DNA of 33,823 bases from Segatella paludivivens DSM 17968 = JCM 13650 (GTDB lineage Bacteria > Bacteroidota > Bacteroidia > Bacteroidales > Bacteroidaceae): contig NZ_KB890637.1 of NCBI RefSeq assembly GCF_000373185.1, positions 2,550-36,372 of the forward strand. Direction: 5' to 3'. Position numbers and translations under genes: made by a program. Under the pieces are notes generated by a model. It had not been told where the DNA came from, did not search any database, and saw nothing but the letters and a program-made list of their open reading frames with translations. Below are positions 14,820 to 23,459 of this stretch, piece after piece. Numbering within the stretch: position 1 is the first letter of the stretch; every line of letters starts with the position of its first letter.

Positions 14820-17800
14820 ATGAAGATAAATATAAATTTGTGTGTATCACGAAGATACGCTCTAACCCTACTTGTACTCTTTGTGTTAGCTGGTCATGCT
14901 TTGGCTCAAACACTACATGGCACAGTAACAGATAAGAATACAGGTGAACCGATTATTGGCGCATCTATTAGTCTTAGAACAACGTCTGACGGCAAAGCTG
15001 TCGCCGTAAGCGATGAAGATGGTAAGTTCTCTATCAATGTAAATAACTTCCCTTCAACGCTTGTTATAAGTTATATTGGCTATAAAAAAGAAGAGATTAA
15101 TGTTTCCAAGGTTAGCAATAGTAATCTAGACATTCATCTAACAGAAGACTTTCGTGGACTTGATGAGGTTGTTGTGACAGCTCTTGGTATATCAAAAGCC
15201 AAGAAAGCTATTGGTTACAGTGCACAGAATATTTCTGCAGCCGACCTTACTAGAGCACAGGACAATAATTTTCTTAACAATCTCAGTGGAAAGGTAGCTG
15301 GTCTTCGTATCACAGGCTCTCAGGGTGACCTTGGATCTAGCCGTATTGTTATACGTGGTGAGACATCAATAGCAGGAGAGAATCAACCTTTATTTGTTGT
15401 TGATGGAATCCCTGTAGATAATTCTCAACTCAATTCTCAGAATGTAGGTCGTGACTTTAAAAATGCTATAGCCGATCTTAATCCTGAGGATATTGATAAT
15501 ATAACAGTGCTTAAAGGTCCTAATGCATCGGCTCTTTATGGTTCTCGTGCAGCTCATGGTGCTATTATCATTACTACAAAAACGGGGAAATCACAGAAGG
15601 GATTGGGTGTCACTTTTACTAGTTCTAACAAATTGTCTTTTGCTGCAACGCTCCCTACTTATCAGAATGTATTTGGACAGGGTGCTGACGGACAGTTCAG
15701 TTACGTTGATGGTAAAGGAGGCGGTGTGAATGATGGTGTTGACGAGAGTTGGGGACCGAAGATGAACACAGGTCTTCTCATTCCACAGTTTGACAGTCCT
15801 CTTGATGCATCAGGCAATCGTATTGCTACTCCATGGGTGTCGCATCCTAACAATGTTAGAGATTTCTTTAGAACAGGTTTTAGTACAAACAATGGCATCT
15901 CTATACAAAAATCAGATGACAACTATCAGTTTCGTGTGGGCTACGACTTTGAAAAAGAACAGAGTATTGTGCCCGGTTCAGAGACTCATAAGTCTAATAT
16001 AACCCTCAACACAGATTATAATCTAACTAAGTCTATAACGGTAGGAGCCACAGCTAATTATATTGTATATACAGCTCCTAGTATTCCAGGACAGTCTGGT
16101 CGTAACAACATGACGATGCTTCAGTTTCTTTGGAGTGGAAGACAGGTAGACATGAACTCTTTGAAAGCAGATTATTCGCGCAACTGGAATTCCAGCTATT
16201 ATAGCAATCCTTATTGGACAACCACTTATAACACTCAGCAGCAAGAGCGTCATCGTCTTATTGGCGATCTCCACGTAGCATTCCATATTGCTAATGGACT
16301 TGACCTCCGCCTTAAGACGAGTACAGACTGGTATCAGGATCGCAGAAAGTCTCAGATACGTTGGGGAACAAGTGGAACTCCTTTTGGCAGTTACTCAGAG
16401 GATGCCTATACAGTGAAGGAACAAAACAGTGAGGCTATTGCAACCTATACAAAGAAACTTAATGATGATTTTTCACTTGATTTCTTAGCTGGATTCAATG
16501 TGCGTAACAAGCAATATGAAAACAATTATCAGCAGGCTCCTCGTTTGGCTGTTGCCGACCTATATACGCTAAGTAATTCACGTGACCCACTTGTCAGCTC
16601 AAATTACTTCTACAAACTGCGTCAGTATAGTGTTTACGGTTCTGCATCTGCCAACTATCGTAGTTGGGCTTTCTTGACAGTTACAGGACGTAATGATTGG
16701 TCATCAACACTTCCTACAGCCAATAACTCATATTTCTATCCATCAGTTACAGCGAGCGTTGTTCTTGATCAGGCCCTAGGCTTTAATAGTAACAATGTAA
16801 ACTATCTTAAACTGCGTGGTGGTTGGTCTCAGGTTGGTAGTGATGCTGATCCTTATCAGTTAGCAACAGTCTATACTTCTGAGGCAGCATTTAGTGGAAA
16901 TCCTTTGCAAACATCAAGTAAACAAGGATTAAACCCTAATCTGAAGCCAGAGCGTACCAGTTCTTATGAAGTAGGTCTTGAAGGAGCTTTTTTCAGCAAT
17001 AGACTACATTTCGATGCTGCGTTATATCAGACAGATTCTCGTGACCAGATACTCCGCCTTGCTACAACAGCAGCTAGTGGTTATACATCTCAGGTTAGAA
17101 ATGCTGGACACATTCGCAACAGAGGTTTTGAACTTTTCGTTGGTGGAACTCCAGTCATCGCTGGAAAATTCCGTTGGGATGTTGATGTTAACTATGGAAC
17201 AAACAAAAGTAAGGTTATCAAATTAGATCCAGAAGGTCTCATCTCAAGCTATCAGATTGGTAATCCTGGTATTCAGGTTATCGCACCTGTTGGTGGCGAC
17301 TATGGTACACTATTCGGAACTACCTATGTTCGTGATGCTGCTGGAAAGATTGTTGTAGATGACAATGGATTACCAAAGGTTTCATCTACATCAGCCAATC
17401 TCGGTAAGTTTCAGCCCGACTGGGAGGGTGGTATCAATAATACTTTCACTTATAAAAATTGGAGTTTGAGTGTCCTCATTGATGCAAGTATTGGTGGACA
17501 GATTTATTCTAACACAAATAGTACAGGACGTTACACAGGAGTACTAGCTAGTACGCTTCCTGGTCGTGATGCAGAGCATGGAGGACATTGGTATTACAAG
17601 GATGCTTCTGGTAACAATGTTCAAATTTCTGCACCCGACTATACCACGAGTTCTACAGGTCAATACTATGCCAATGTCAGTGGAAGCAAAACTCGTGTTT
17701 ATCAGGATGGAATACTCTTTGACGGCGTAAAGGCTAATGGAGAAAAAAATAGCACACTTGCATCAGCAGAACAGTATTATCATCGTATCTATAGTATTGA

Positions 17801-18062
17801 TGAGGCTAATGTTTGGAATGCAGATTATGTAAAGCTCCGTGAAGTAGTAGTCTCTTACTCTTTCCCGAAAGCTTTCGTACGTCGTCTTAAACTTCAGGAT
17901 TTAGCTCTCTCGTTAACAGCACGCAACCTATGGATTATATATAAGGATGTTCCTAATGTAGATCCAGAACTTGCTCGTGGAACAGGTAATGCACAAGGAT
18001 ATGAGAGTCTATCACTACCTACAACGCGTCAGATAGGATTAAACCTTAAGATTAAATTCTAG
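14820..18062 (+). CDS. SusC/RagA-family TonB-linked outer-membrane transporter
   Basis: A 1080-residue outer-membrane receptor that, with its SusD partner, imports large nutrients by TonB energy. In order: signal peptide ending GHALAQ (about residues 1-30), a carboxypeptidase-regulatory-like domain (GTVTDKNTGEPIIGASISL ... ISYIGYKKEEI, about 31-110), a TonB-box-like region LDEVVVTALGI, the plug with ITVLKGPNASALYGSRA, and a long beta-barrel ending LNLKIKF with a terminal Phe. The SusD gene follows after 32 bases and a TlpA-like gene after that. No glycoside hydrolase or peptidase lies in the operon, so the ligand cannot be inferred as a glycan. The Cys-rich leader and the TlpA partner hint at a sulfur or thiol-containing ligand, as inference. 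Confidence 0.95.
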   Translation: MKININLCVSRRYALTLLVLFVLAGHALAQTLHGTVTDKNTGEPIIGASISLRTTSDGKAVAVSDEDGKFSINVNNFPSTLVISYIGYKKEEINVSKVSNSNLDIHLTEDFRGLDEVVVTALGISKAKKAIGYSAQNISAADLTRAQDNNFLNNLSGKVAGLRITGSQGDLGSSRIVIRGETSIAGENQPLFVVDGIPVDNSQLNSQNVGRDFKNAIADLNPEDIDNITVLKGPNASALYGSRAAHGAIIITTKTGKSQKGLGVTFTSSNKLSFAATLPTYQNVFGQGADGQFSYVDGKGGGVNDGVDESWGPKMNTGLLIPQFDSPLDASGNRIATPWVSHPNNVRDFFRTGFSTNNGISIQKSDDNYQFRVGYDFEKEQSIVPGSETHKSNITLNTDYNLTKSITVGATANYIVYTAPSIPGQSGRNNMTMLQFLWSGRQVDMNSLKADYSRNWNSSYYSNPYWTTTYNTQQQERHRLIGDLHVAFHIANGLDLRLKTSTDWYQDRRKSQIRWGTSGTPFGSYSEDAYTVKEQNSEAIATYTKKLNDDFSLDFLAGFNVRNKQYENNYQQAPRLAVADLYTLSNSRDPLVSSNYFYKLRQYSVYGSASANYRSWAFLTVTGRNDWSSTLPTANNSYFYPSVTASVVLDQALGFNSNNVNYLKLRGGWSQVGSDADPYQLATVYTSEAAFSGNPLQTSSKQGLNPNLKPERTSSYEVGLEGAFFSNRLHFDAALYQTDSRDQILRLATTAASGYTSQVRNAGHIRNRGFELFVGGTPVIAGKFRWDVDVNYGTNKSKVIKLDPEGLISSYQIGNPGIQVIAPVGGDYGTLFGTTYVRDAAGKIVVDDNGLPKVSSTSANLGKFQPDWEGGINNTFTYKNWSLSVLIDASIGGQIYSNTNSTGRYTGVLASTLPGRDAEHGGHWYYKDASGNNVQISAPDYTTSSTGQYYANVSGSKTRVYQDGILFDGVKANGEKNSTLASAEQYYHRIYSIDEANVWNADYVKLREVVVSYSFPKAFVRRLKLQDLALSLTARNLWIIYKDVPNVDPELARGTGNAQGYESLSLPTTRQIGLNLKIKF

Positions 18063-18094
18063 AACATTTTATAATTATTTTAAAAGATAAGAAA

Positions 18095-19534
18095 ATGAAA
18101 ATCAAGACCATATATAGATATTTATTGCTTCCGGTGATAGTTTTTGCTTTCACTTCTTGCGATGACAAACTTGCAGAAATCAACAAGAATCCTAATGCGA
18201 CTGAAAATCCTCAGCCTGCTTATCTGCTTTCTGCTGCGCAGTATCATGCTGCTCAATGGTTTATGGGTAATGATCTTAACTACAATGCTGCTTTGCTTTG
18301 GGATCAGCATTGGGCAAAGATTCAATATACCGAACCAGACTGCTATAATGTCACCACTAGTTCTTTTTCTAGTGTGTGGGATGACGGATATGCAACTATT
18401 ATTGCAGACCTTAATGCTGTAGAGAATAGTAATTTAGGAAATGCGAACTATCGTGCTGTGGCAAAGATATGGCGATCATGGACTTTTTTACAGTTGACTA
18501 ATCTGTTTGGTGATATCCCTTATACGCAATATGCTAAAAGTGTTACTCCTGCTTACGATAATCAGGAAGATGTGTTAAAGGGATTGCTCGGTGAACTTGA
18601 AACGGCTACTGATAGTCTGAAAGCGACAAACGGAAGCGTTAGTGGTGATCTTATCTACAAAGGTGACATCACTTCGTGGAAACGTTTTGCACAGTCACTT
18701 CGCCTGCGAATAGCGCTTGAGATAGCCGATCGTGACCAGGAATTATCGTCTGGCATTATCTCGCAACTTTATGCAAATCGTTCAGAATTAATATCATCAA
18801 ATAGTGATAATGCAGACTTTGTGTTCACCTCTTCTCCTCAGTGGAATCCTTGGGCAAGTGCATTCAGTACACGTGATGATCAGCGCGTATCAAAGACGCT
18901 TATTGACAAGCTTAAAGATTATAATGATCCTCGTCTGCCAATATATGCTCAACTTCCTTCTGATACGACTGTGACTACTTATCAAGGAGCTGCAAACGGA
19001 CTTTCTGCTGATCAGGCTAATAGTCAGGGTTTCAATAAACTCTCTCGCCCTGGTACTTATTTTCTTAAAGATAATGCCCCAGCAGTGTTCTTTACCTATT
19101 CAGAGATCAACTTTATCTTTGCTGAGGCTGCTGCAAGAGGTATCATTAATGCCGATGCGCAAGACTTCTATAATAAAGGTATCACGGCGTCTCTTCAGCA
19201 GTTTGGTGTAGGAGCCAATGCCGATAAATATCTTGCTCAGCCTTCTGTAGCCTATGATGCTAGTCATTGGGCTGAACTGATAGGATGGCAGAAATGGATA
19301 GGTTATTATGGACAAGCTTCTGATGCATTCACAGATTGGCGTCGTTTGGGGTATCCTAAACTAAAGGCAGGTCCTTCTTCTGTTCTCGACAAAGGACAGC
19401 TTCCCCGTCGTTTCTTTTACCCTGTTACAGAGCAAAGTCTCAATGGTAGCAACTATAAGGCTGCTGTAGCTCATCAGGGTCCCGATGAACTGACAACCCG
19501 TTTGTGGTTTGATGTGGAAAATAAAAACAGATAA
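18095..19534 (+). CDS. SusD/RagB-family nutrient-binding outer-membrane lipoprotein
   Basis: Surface lid of the SusCD pair. The 479-residue protein has a lipoprotein signal ending FAFTSC (Cys22) followed by DDKLAEINKNPNATENP. The NPN motif and PAYLLSAA are typical of the SusD-like_2 subgroup often annotated as 'SusD/RagB family nutrient-binding outer membrane lipoprotein'. TPR-like helices with AVAKIWRSWTFLQLTNLFGDIPYTQ and the C-terminal WRRLGYP and LPRRFFYP segments are also characteristic. Spacing of 32 bases from susC and 15 bases to the TlpA-like gene supports one operon. Confidence 0.93.
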   Translation: MKIKTIYRYLLLPVIVFAFTSCDDKLAEINKNPNATENPQPAYLLSAAQYHAAQWFMGNDLNYNAALLWDQHWAKIQYTEPDCYNVTTSSFSSVWDDGYATIIADLNAVENSNLGNANYRAVAKIWRSWTFLQLTNLFGDIPYTQYAKSVTPAYDNQEDVLKGLLGELETATDSLKATNGSVSGDLIYKGDITSWKRFAQSLRLRIALEIADRDQELSSGIISQLYANRSELISSNSDNADFVFTSSPQWNPWASAFSTRDDQRVSKTLIDKLKDYNDPRLPIYAQLPSDTTVTTYQGAANGLSADQANSQGFNKLSRPGTYFLKDNAPAVFFTYSEINFIFAEAAARGIINADAQDFYNKGITASLQQFGVGANADKYLAQPSVAYDASHWAELIGWQKWIGYYGQASDAFTDWRRLGYPKLKAGPSSVLDKGQLPRRFFYPVTEQSLNGSNYKAAVAHQGPDELTTRLWFDVENKNR

Positions 19535-19549
19535 AATACAGAATAGCGT

Positions 19550-20047
19550 ATGAATAGATTGATAATTTTTGTTTGGGCAATAGCATTTTCTTTTGCCGTA
19601 AATGCTCAAACTAAGCAGTTCACCGATAGCATCGTTGTCGGTGACATAGCTCCCGAAGTGATTTCTAAGGATACATTGGGGGTTGAATATAAACTTTCTG
19701 ATTATCGTGGTCACTGGGTCTTGCTAGACTTTTGGGCTTCTTGGTGTGGTGATTGCCGCAGAGAGATACCAACTGTAAAGGCTATTGCTAAAGAGTATCC
19801 AGAACTCGTTATCTATGGATATTCACTAGACCGTACAGCAGAGGCATGGAGAAATGCTTTGCGCAAGTATTCGCTCTCCTGGGTTAATGTGAGTGACGTA
19901 AAAGGATGGAGTCATAGTGCACCTCCTTTTGGTATTAGATGGATACCGACTACATTCTTAATAGATCCTAGTGGTGTTGTTAGGGCTGTAGCGCTGAATG
20001 AGACAGATCTTAAAACACAAGTTGACAGCATCTTGAAGAATAAGTAA
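19550..20047 (+). CDS. Secreted TlpA/ResA-like thioredoxin, operon partner of SusCD
   Basis: A 165-residue periplasmic thiol-disulfide protein. The signal peptide ends AVNAQ (about residue 20), followed by the AhpC/TSA-like entry VGDIAPEVISKDTLG, the active site FWASWCGDCRREIP (CGDC, 66-69) and the cis-Pro loop IRWIPTTFLIDPSG. It is the last gene of the SusC-SusD-TlpA transcript and ends in a tail-to-tail arrangement with the ThiE-like gene. A reductase acting on imported disulfide-containing ligands, or on the transporter itself, are both possible; sequence does not decide. The 225 bases after it hold nothing I can support. Confidence 0.9.
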   Translation: MNRLIIFVWAIAFSFAVNAQTKQFTDSIVVGDIAPEVISKDTLGVEYKLSDYRGHWVLLDFWASWCGDCRREIPTVKAIAKEYPELVIYGYSLDRTAEAWRNALRKYSLSWVNVSDVKGWSHSAPPFGIRWIPTTFLIDPSGVVRAVALNETDLKTQVDSILKNK

Positions 20048-20272
20048 ATCTTCAAAATGTTAAGTGATATATTATAAATATTTTAATTGGAGTGCAGGCT
20101 TTTGCTGTTTTGTTTTCTTTATTTACAAAACGAGCAGTTGCTTGTACTTCAATTCTGTTTTATGTAAAGTAATTCCGGATGGTAGTCCTTATATCTTTTT
20201 TTTCAGCAAAGGTCGTTTATCCATAACCTTATATAAAGTTGCCTTTTGTACTTCTGTTTTCGATTCCTTTCT

Positions 20273-20857
20273 TTATCTTTCTATCAATGATTTTATGTAT
20301 TCATCGAAATCAGATGATTCAGTTCTGTCCCAGATATCACCTAGTAGAGCGGCTCCTCCAAATCCTAAGTCTTTCACAGTATCTATATTTGCAGCTGATA
20401 CACCTCCTAATGCAATGACCTTATTATCTATTGTTCCTTGTTTCATGGCGTTGTGCAATTCTTCCTTGCTGAAAGCTGAATTGTAACCACTTTTTGAAAT
20501 GCTGTTGAATATCGGACTTAGGAATACATAGTCTGCCATATCTTTCTTTATGTCAACTTCTTCCAGACTATGGCAAGACATAGATACGCTTCCTTTGAAG
20601 TTGTCGGGAATAACATGGTTTCGCCTATTCAGATGAATGCCTCGTAAATGATATTCATTTGCTAGTGCAAGACAATCGTGTACAACTAATCTGTCGTAGC
20701 ACCATTTAGGTAAACTATCCAATAGTAGCGCAAGTTGTTCACGCGTTGCACTAGGCTTGCGAATGTGTACTAAGTCTACACCCAATTGCAGTAGATGAGG
20801 AATAACAGATTCTTCACCTTTTATGAAATTAGGAGTCGTGATTACTATAATTTTCAT
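20273..20857 (-). CDS. Thiamine phosphate synthase-like protein (ThiE/TenI superfamily)
   Basis: A 194-residue TIM-barrel protein. ThiE-like landmarks in order are VDLVHIRKPSATREQL (pyrophosphate-side Arg/Lys), RLVVHDCLALANEY, GIHLNRRN, MSCHSLEE, the YVFLSPIFNSISKSG loop that corresponds to GPxFxTxTK, and VIALGGVSAANI. Several of these deviate from true ThiE, and the gene stands alone without other thi genes, so it may be a TenI-type or second-copy enzyme rather than the main synthase. No TPP riboswitch is recognisable upstream. A minus-strand TACCTTTG element lies at 20900-20907. Confidence 0.75.
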   Translation of the reverse strand: MKIIVITTPNFIKGEESVIPHLLQLGVDLVHIRKPSATREQLALLLDSLPKWCYDRLVVHDCLALANEYHLRGIHLNRRNHVIPDNFKGSVSMSCHSLEEVDIKKDMADYVFLSPIFNSISKSGYNSAFSKEELHNAMKQGTIDNKVIALGGVSAANIDTVKDLGFGGAALLGDIWDRTESSDFDEYIKSLIER

Positions 20858-20899
20858 TATTAAGATATCATATTGCTTATAATCTCACTACTTTATCAA

Positions 20900-20907
20900 C
20901 AAAGGTA
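20900..20907 (-). promoter_or_regulatory. -7 promoter element of the ThiE-like gene
   Basis: Reads TACCTTTG on the minus strand, about 43 bases upstream of the start codon. No clear -33 element. Confidence 0.45.
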
Positions 20908-20971
20908 TACTTTTATTTTTAATAAAGTCTAAAGGTGTTGCACTTTTTTAATATACTAACGAATTTATTAG

Positions 20972-20979
20972 TATCTTTG
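20972..20979 (+). promoter_or_regulatory. -7 promoter element of the thioredoxin-hydrolase gene
   Basis: TATCTTTG lies 40 bases upstream of the ATG at 21020, divergent from the ThiE-like promoter. The -33 region is a T-rich stretch without an exact TTTG. Confidence 0.5.
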
Positions 20980-21019
20980 TAGAACTATTATTACAGAGGC
21001 TATAATAATTTATTTATAT

Positions 21020-22339
21020 ATGAAAATGACATTTAAAAAATTAAGCATTGCTGTCCTTTTGGTGCTATGCGCAACATCTGTCAAAGCACAATTTGGCATG
21101 CCTGATGCTGACACTAAGTATGCAACAGCATTGTTGAAGCCAGGAACAAAAGCTCCCGACTTTAAGTTGAAAACAGCTGAAGGAAAGACTTTCAAATTAA
21201 GCAGTTTGAAAGGTAAGTATGTAGTTGTTGATTTTTGGGCTAGTTGGTGTCCTGATTGCAGAAAGGATCTGCCTAACGTAATCAGAATGAATGATGAGTT
21301 CAAAAACAAGGGCGTGGAGTTTGTTGGTGTTTCTTTTGATACCGACAAGGCTGCATGGACAAAGCTCATGACAAAATATGGTATGACATATACCAATGTA
21401 AGTGAACTGAAGAAATGGCACGATACAGAGGTCTCAAAGGCTTATGGAGTTAACTGGATTCCTTCAATGTATATCATTGGTAAGGATGGAAACGTGATTC
21501 TTGGTTCTGTATTATCAGACAAGGTTGAGAAGACTCTTACAGAGCTAACTGCTGTGAAGAAGGTTATTCCTGGAACAACAGAGAAATTGACTATAAACGG
21601 ATCAATGGGAAAGCTTGCTGCAATTATTCAGAAGCCAGTACTTGTTGCTGGTCAGCGTTGCCCTATGGTAATGATTCTTCATGGATTCATGGGTAATAAG
21701 GGTGGACAGCTTAATGAACTTATTGCTGACTCATTGCAGAAACATGGCATTGCTTCTATCAGATTTGACTTTAACGGACATGGAGAGAGTGAAGGCGATT
21801 TCCAAAAGATGACCGTTCTAAATGAAATTGAAGACGCAAAGAAAGTTTATGACTATGTAGCTGCTTTGCCTTATGTTAATAGCGTTGCCGTTTCAGGACA
21901 TTCACAGGGTGGAGTAGTAGCAAGTATGCTTGCAGGAGAATTGGGAAGCGACAAGCTTAAGGCTGTCGTCTTGATGGCTCCAGCAGCTGTATTGCGTGAA
22001 GATGCAATAAAGGGAAATGTTTTCGGAAAGTCTTTTGATCCACTTGATCCTCCAGAAGCTGTAGATATGTTTGGTGGAAAGAAGTTGGGCGGTGACTATA
22101 TCCGTACTGCTTTCTCTTTACCTATATATGAGACTGCTGCAAAGTATGACGGACCTGCTTTGATAGTACATGGAACAGGTGATAGAGTTGTGCCTTATAC
22201 TTACGGAGAGCGTTATCATCAGATATGGAAGAATAGTGAATTGCAGATTCTTGATGGTTTTGATCATGGTTTCTCACAGAACATCTATCGTGCGGATGCC
22301 ATTGTTTCTAATTATCTTATTAAAGAGTTATGCAAGTAA
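21020..22339 (+). CDS. Secreted thioredoxin-alpha/beta-hydrolase fusion protein
   Basis: One 439-residue protein holds two complete enzymes after a signal peptide ending SVKAQ (about residue 24). Residues 40-175 are a TlpA-type thioredoxin: GTKAPDFKL, active site FWASWCPDCRKDLP (CPDC, 77-80) and cis-Pro in VNWIPSMYIIGKDG. Residues 185-439 are an alpha/beta hydrolase of the feruloyl-esterase/serine-aminopeptidase-like type: MVMILHGFMGNKGG as the oxyanion region, nucleophile Ser295 in SGHSQGG, acid Asp388 in VHGTGDRVVP and His416 in GFDHGF. The reading frame is continuous with no sign of a stop or shift at the junction. The end overlaps the SprT-like gene by 10 bases. Substrate unknown; joint action on thioester- or disulfide-linked material is a guess. 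Confidence 0.93.
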   Translation: MKMTFKKLSIAVLLVLCATSVKAQFGMPDADTKYATALLKPGTKAPDFKLKTAEGKTFKLSSLKGKYVVVDFWASWCPDCRKDLPNVIRMNDEFKNKGVEFVGVSFDTDKAAWTKLMTKYGMTYTNVSELKKWHDTEVSKAYGVNWIPSMYIIGKDGNVILGSVLSDKVEKTLTELTAVKKVIPGTTEKLTINGSMGKLAAIIQKPVLVAGQRCPMVMILHGFMGNKGGQLNELIADSLQKHGIASIRFDFNGHGESEGDFQKMTVLNEIEDAKKVYDYVAALPYVNSVAVSGHSQGGVVASMLAGELGSDKLKAVVLMAPAAVLREDAIKGNVFGKSFDPLDPPEAVDMFGGKKLGGDYIRTAFSLPIYETAAKYDGPALIVHGTGDRVVPYTYGERYHQIWKNSELQILDGFDHGFSQNIYRADAIVSNYLIKELCK

Positions 22340-22974
22340 GCATAGAATGGATAGAGAAGTGGTTTGCCGTTTTCAATAAAGATTATTTTGGCGGCAAACT
22401 ACCTCTTCCCGATTTAGCATTATCAAAATCAAAAACTCGTCTTGGTAGCATGTCTTGTAAACATGTTACAAGATTTGGGCGTACTAAAGTATATGATTTC
22501 GCCATACGTATAAGTAATTATTATGATATGACGGAACGCCAGTTTCAGAATGTGCTTTTACATGAAATGATTCATTATAGCATTACTTATACAGGATTGA
22601 AAGATACTGCGCCACATGGAGTAGTGTTCAGAGGTATGGCAGATGCAATGAATAAAAAGTATGGTTGGGATATCAATGTAATGATTTCCATACGTAATGT
22701 AAAGATTGCCGATGAAAAGATAGTAAAGCCTTTTCTAGTGATGGCTTTGGAGTTGCAGACAGGCGAACGTTTGCTTACCGTTGTTAATCCCAAATACGCA
22801 AAGAAGGTGGATAGTATGGCAAGAAATGTGAAACGTATTTCAAGGTTTGCTTGGTATACTAGCACTGATAAGTATTTTATTCATTATCCGCTTGTGCGTG
22901 CGTTAAGAGGACGTCGTGTTACATTGGATGTATATGAAGAAAAGACTTCTGAAATGCAAGAGGTTTTAGTTTAA
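22330..22974 (+). CDS. SprT-like zinc metalloprotease domain protein
   Basis: A 214-residue protein whose zinc site is LLHEMIHYSI (His78, Glu79, His82). It is preceded by YFGGKLPLPDLALSKSKTRLG and followed by PHGVVFRGMADAMNKKYGWDI, both characteristic of SprT-like domains. No signal peptide. Members resemble the DNA-protein crosslink protease SPRTN in the catalytic fold, but the bacterial role is not known. The start overlaps the end of the fusion gene by 10 bases, so the two are translationally coupled. Confidence 0.85.
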   Translation: MQVSIEWIEKWFAVFNKDYFGGKLPLPDLALSKSKTRLGSMSCKHVTRFGRTKVYDFAIRISNYYDMTERQFQNVLLHEMIHYSITYTGLKDTAPHGVVFRGMADAMNKKYGWDINVMISIRNVKIADEKIVKPFLVMALELQTGERLLTVVNPKYAKKVDSMARNVKRISRFAWYTSTDKYFIHYPLVRALRGRRVTLDVYEEKTSEMQEVLV

Positions 22975-23036
22975 TATCGTGTATCTTGTATTTCGAAAAT
23001 CTTTTGAATCAATATAAATGCGATTGCTCAATAGCC

Positions 23037-23085
23037 CCTATATGTATTAGGTTTATACTCATTAATGTTTAAAACTATACATAGG
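23037..23085 (+). terminator. Weak candidate terminator after the SprT-like gene
   Basis: CCTATATGTAT (23037-23047) can pair with ATACATAGG (23077-23085) with a bulge, followed by TTTTG. The stem is AT-rich and the loop is 29 bases, so this is a weak call. Confidence 0.25.
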
Positions 23086-23197
23086 TTTTGTAAATTAACA
23101 AGCGTCTAGATGTCTATCATTTGATATTCAGCAAGTTAGATTGTCTTTTTGTTAAAAGATAGTGTCGGGCAAACGTCAAATAGTATTTCCATTTCTA

Positions 23198-23295
23198 TAT
23201 AGAAACGCAAACTTTATATCGTAGAAACGGAAACTTTATGTCGTAGGAATGCAAACTTTATATCGTAGAAACAGAAACTTTATGTCGTAGAAACG
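23198..23295. repeat. Tandem 22-bp repeat, about 4.5 copies
   Basis: Four 22-base units start at 23198, 23220, 23242 and 23264, then a half unit follows. The core is GTAGAAACGGAAACTTTAT. Alternate units end TATAT or TATGT, giving a 44-base higher-order pattern. It lies in the 485-base gap between the convergent SprT-like gene and alaS; no coding frame crosses it. Function unknown. Apart from this and the two terminator candidates I see nothing else in 22975-23459. Confidence 0.85.
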
Positions 23296-23398
23296 ATTTT
23301 TTGATATATAAAACAATATAGATATATTAGAAATCAATGAATCTTATGATTGATATCTTCAACTTTAGTTGTAGATATGTTACGATAATAGATAAATA

Positions 23399-23428
23399 AA
23401 AGCCCCACATCTCACGACGTGGGGCTTT
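23399..23428. terminator. Strong terminator downstream of alaS
   Basis: A perfect 10-bp stem AAAGCCCCAC/GTGGGGCTTT (23399-23408, 23419-23428) with a 10-base loop. On the minus strand it follows the alaS stop by about 30 bases and is followed by TTTATTTATC. The flanking A/T runs could let it work in both directions. Confidence 0.85.
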
Positions 23429-23459
23429 GTTGATTTTGTGAGATTTATATAAATCTGAT

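Noticed and set aside
20064..20486. 140-codon plus-strand ORF opposite the ThiE-like gene
   Set aside because: It is antisense to a well-conserved reading frame, has no recognisable domain and has biased composition as expected for a shadow.
20858..21019. TPP riboswitch before the ThiE-like gene
   Set aside because: The conserved CUGAGA-type core and paired stems are not visible in the short, AT-rich leader.
23198..23295. Possible CRISPR array
   Set aside because: The 22-base units follow each other without spacers, and no cas gene is present.
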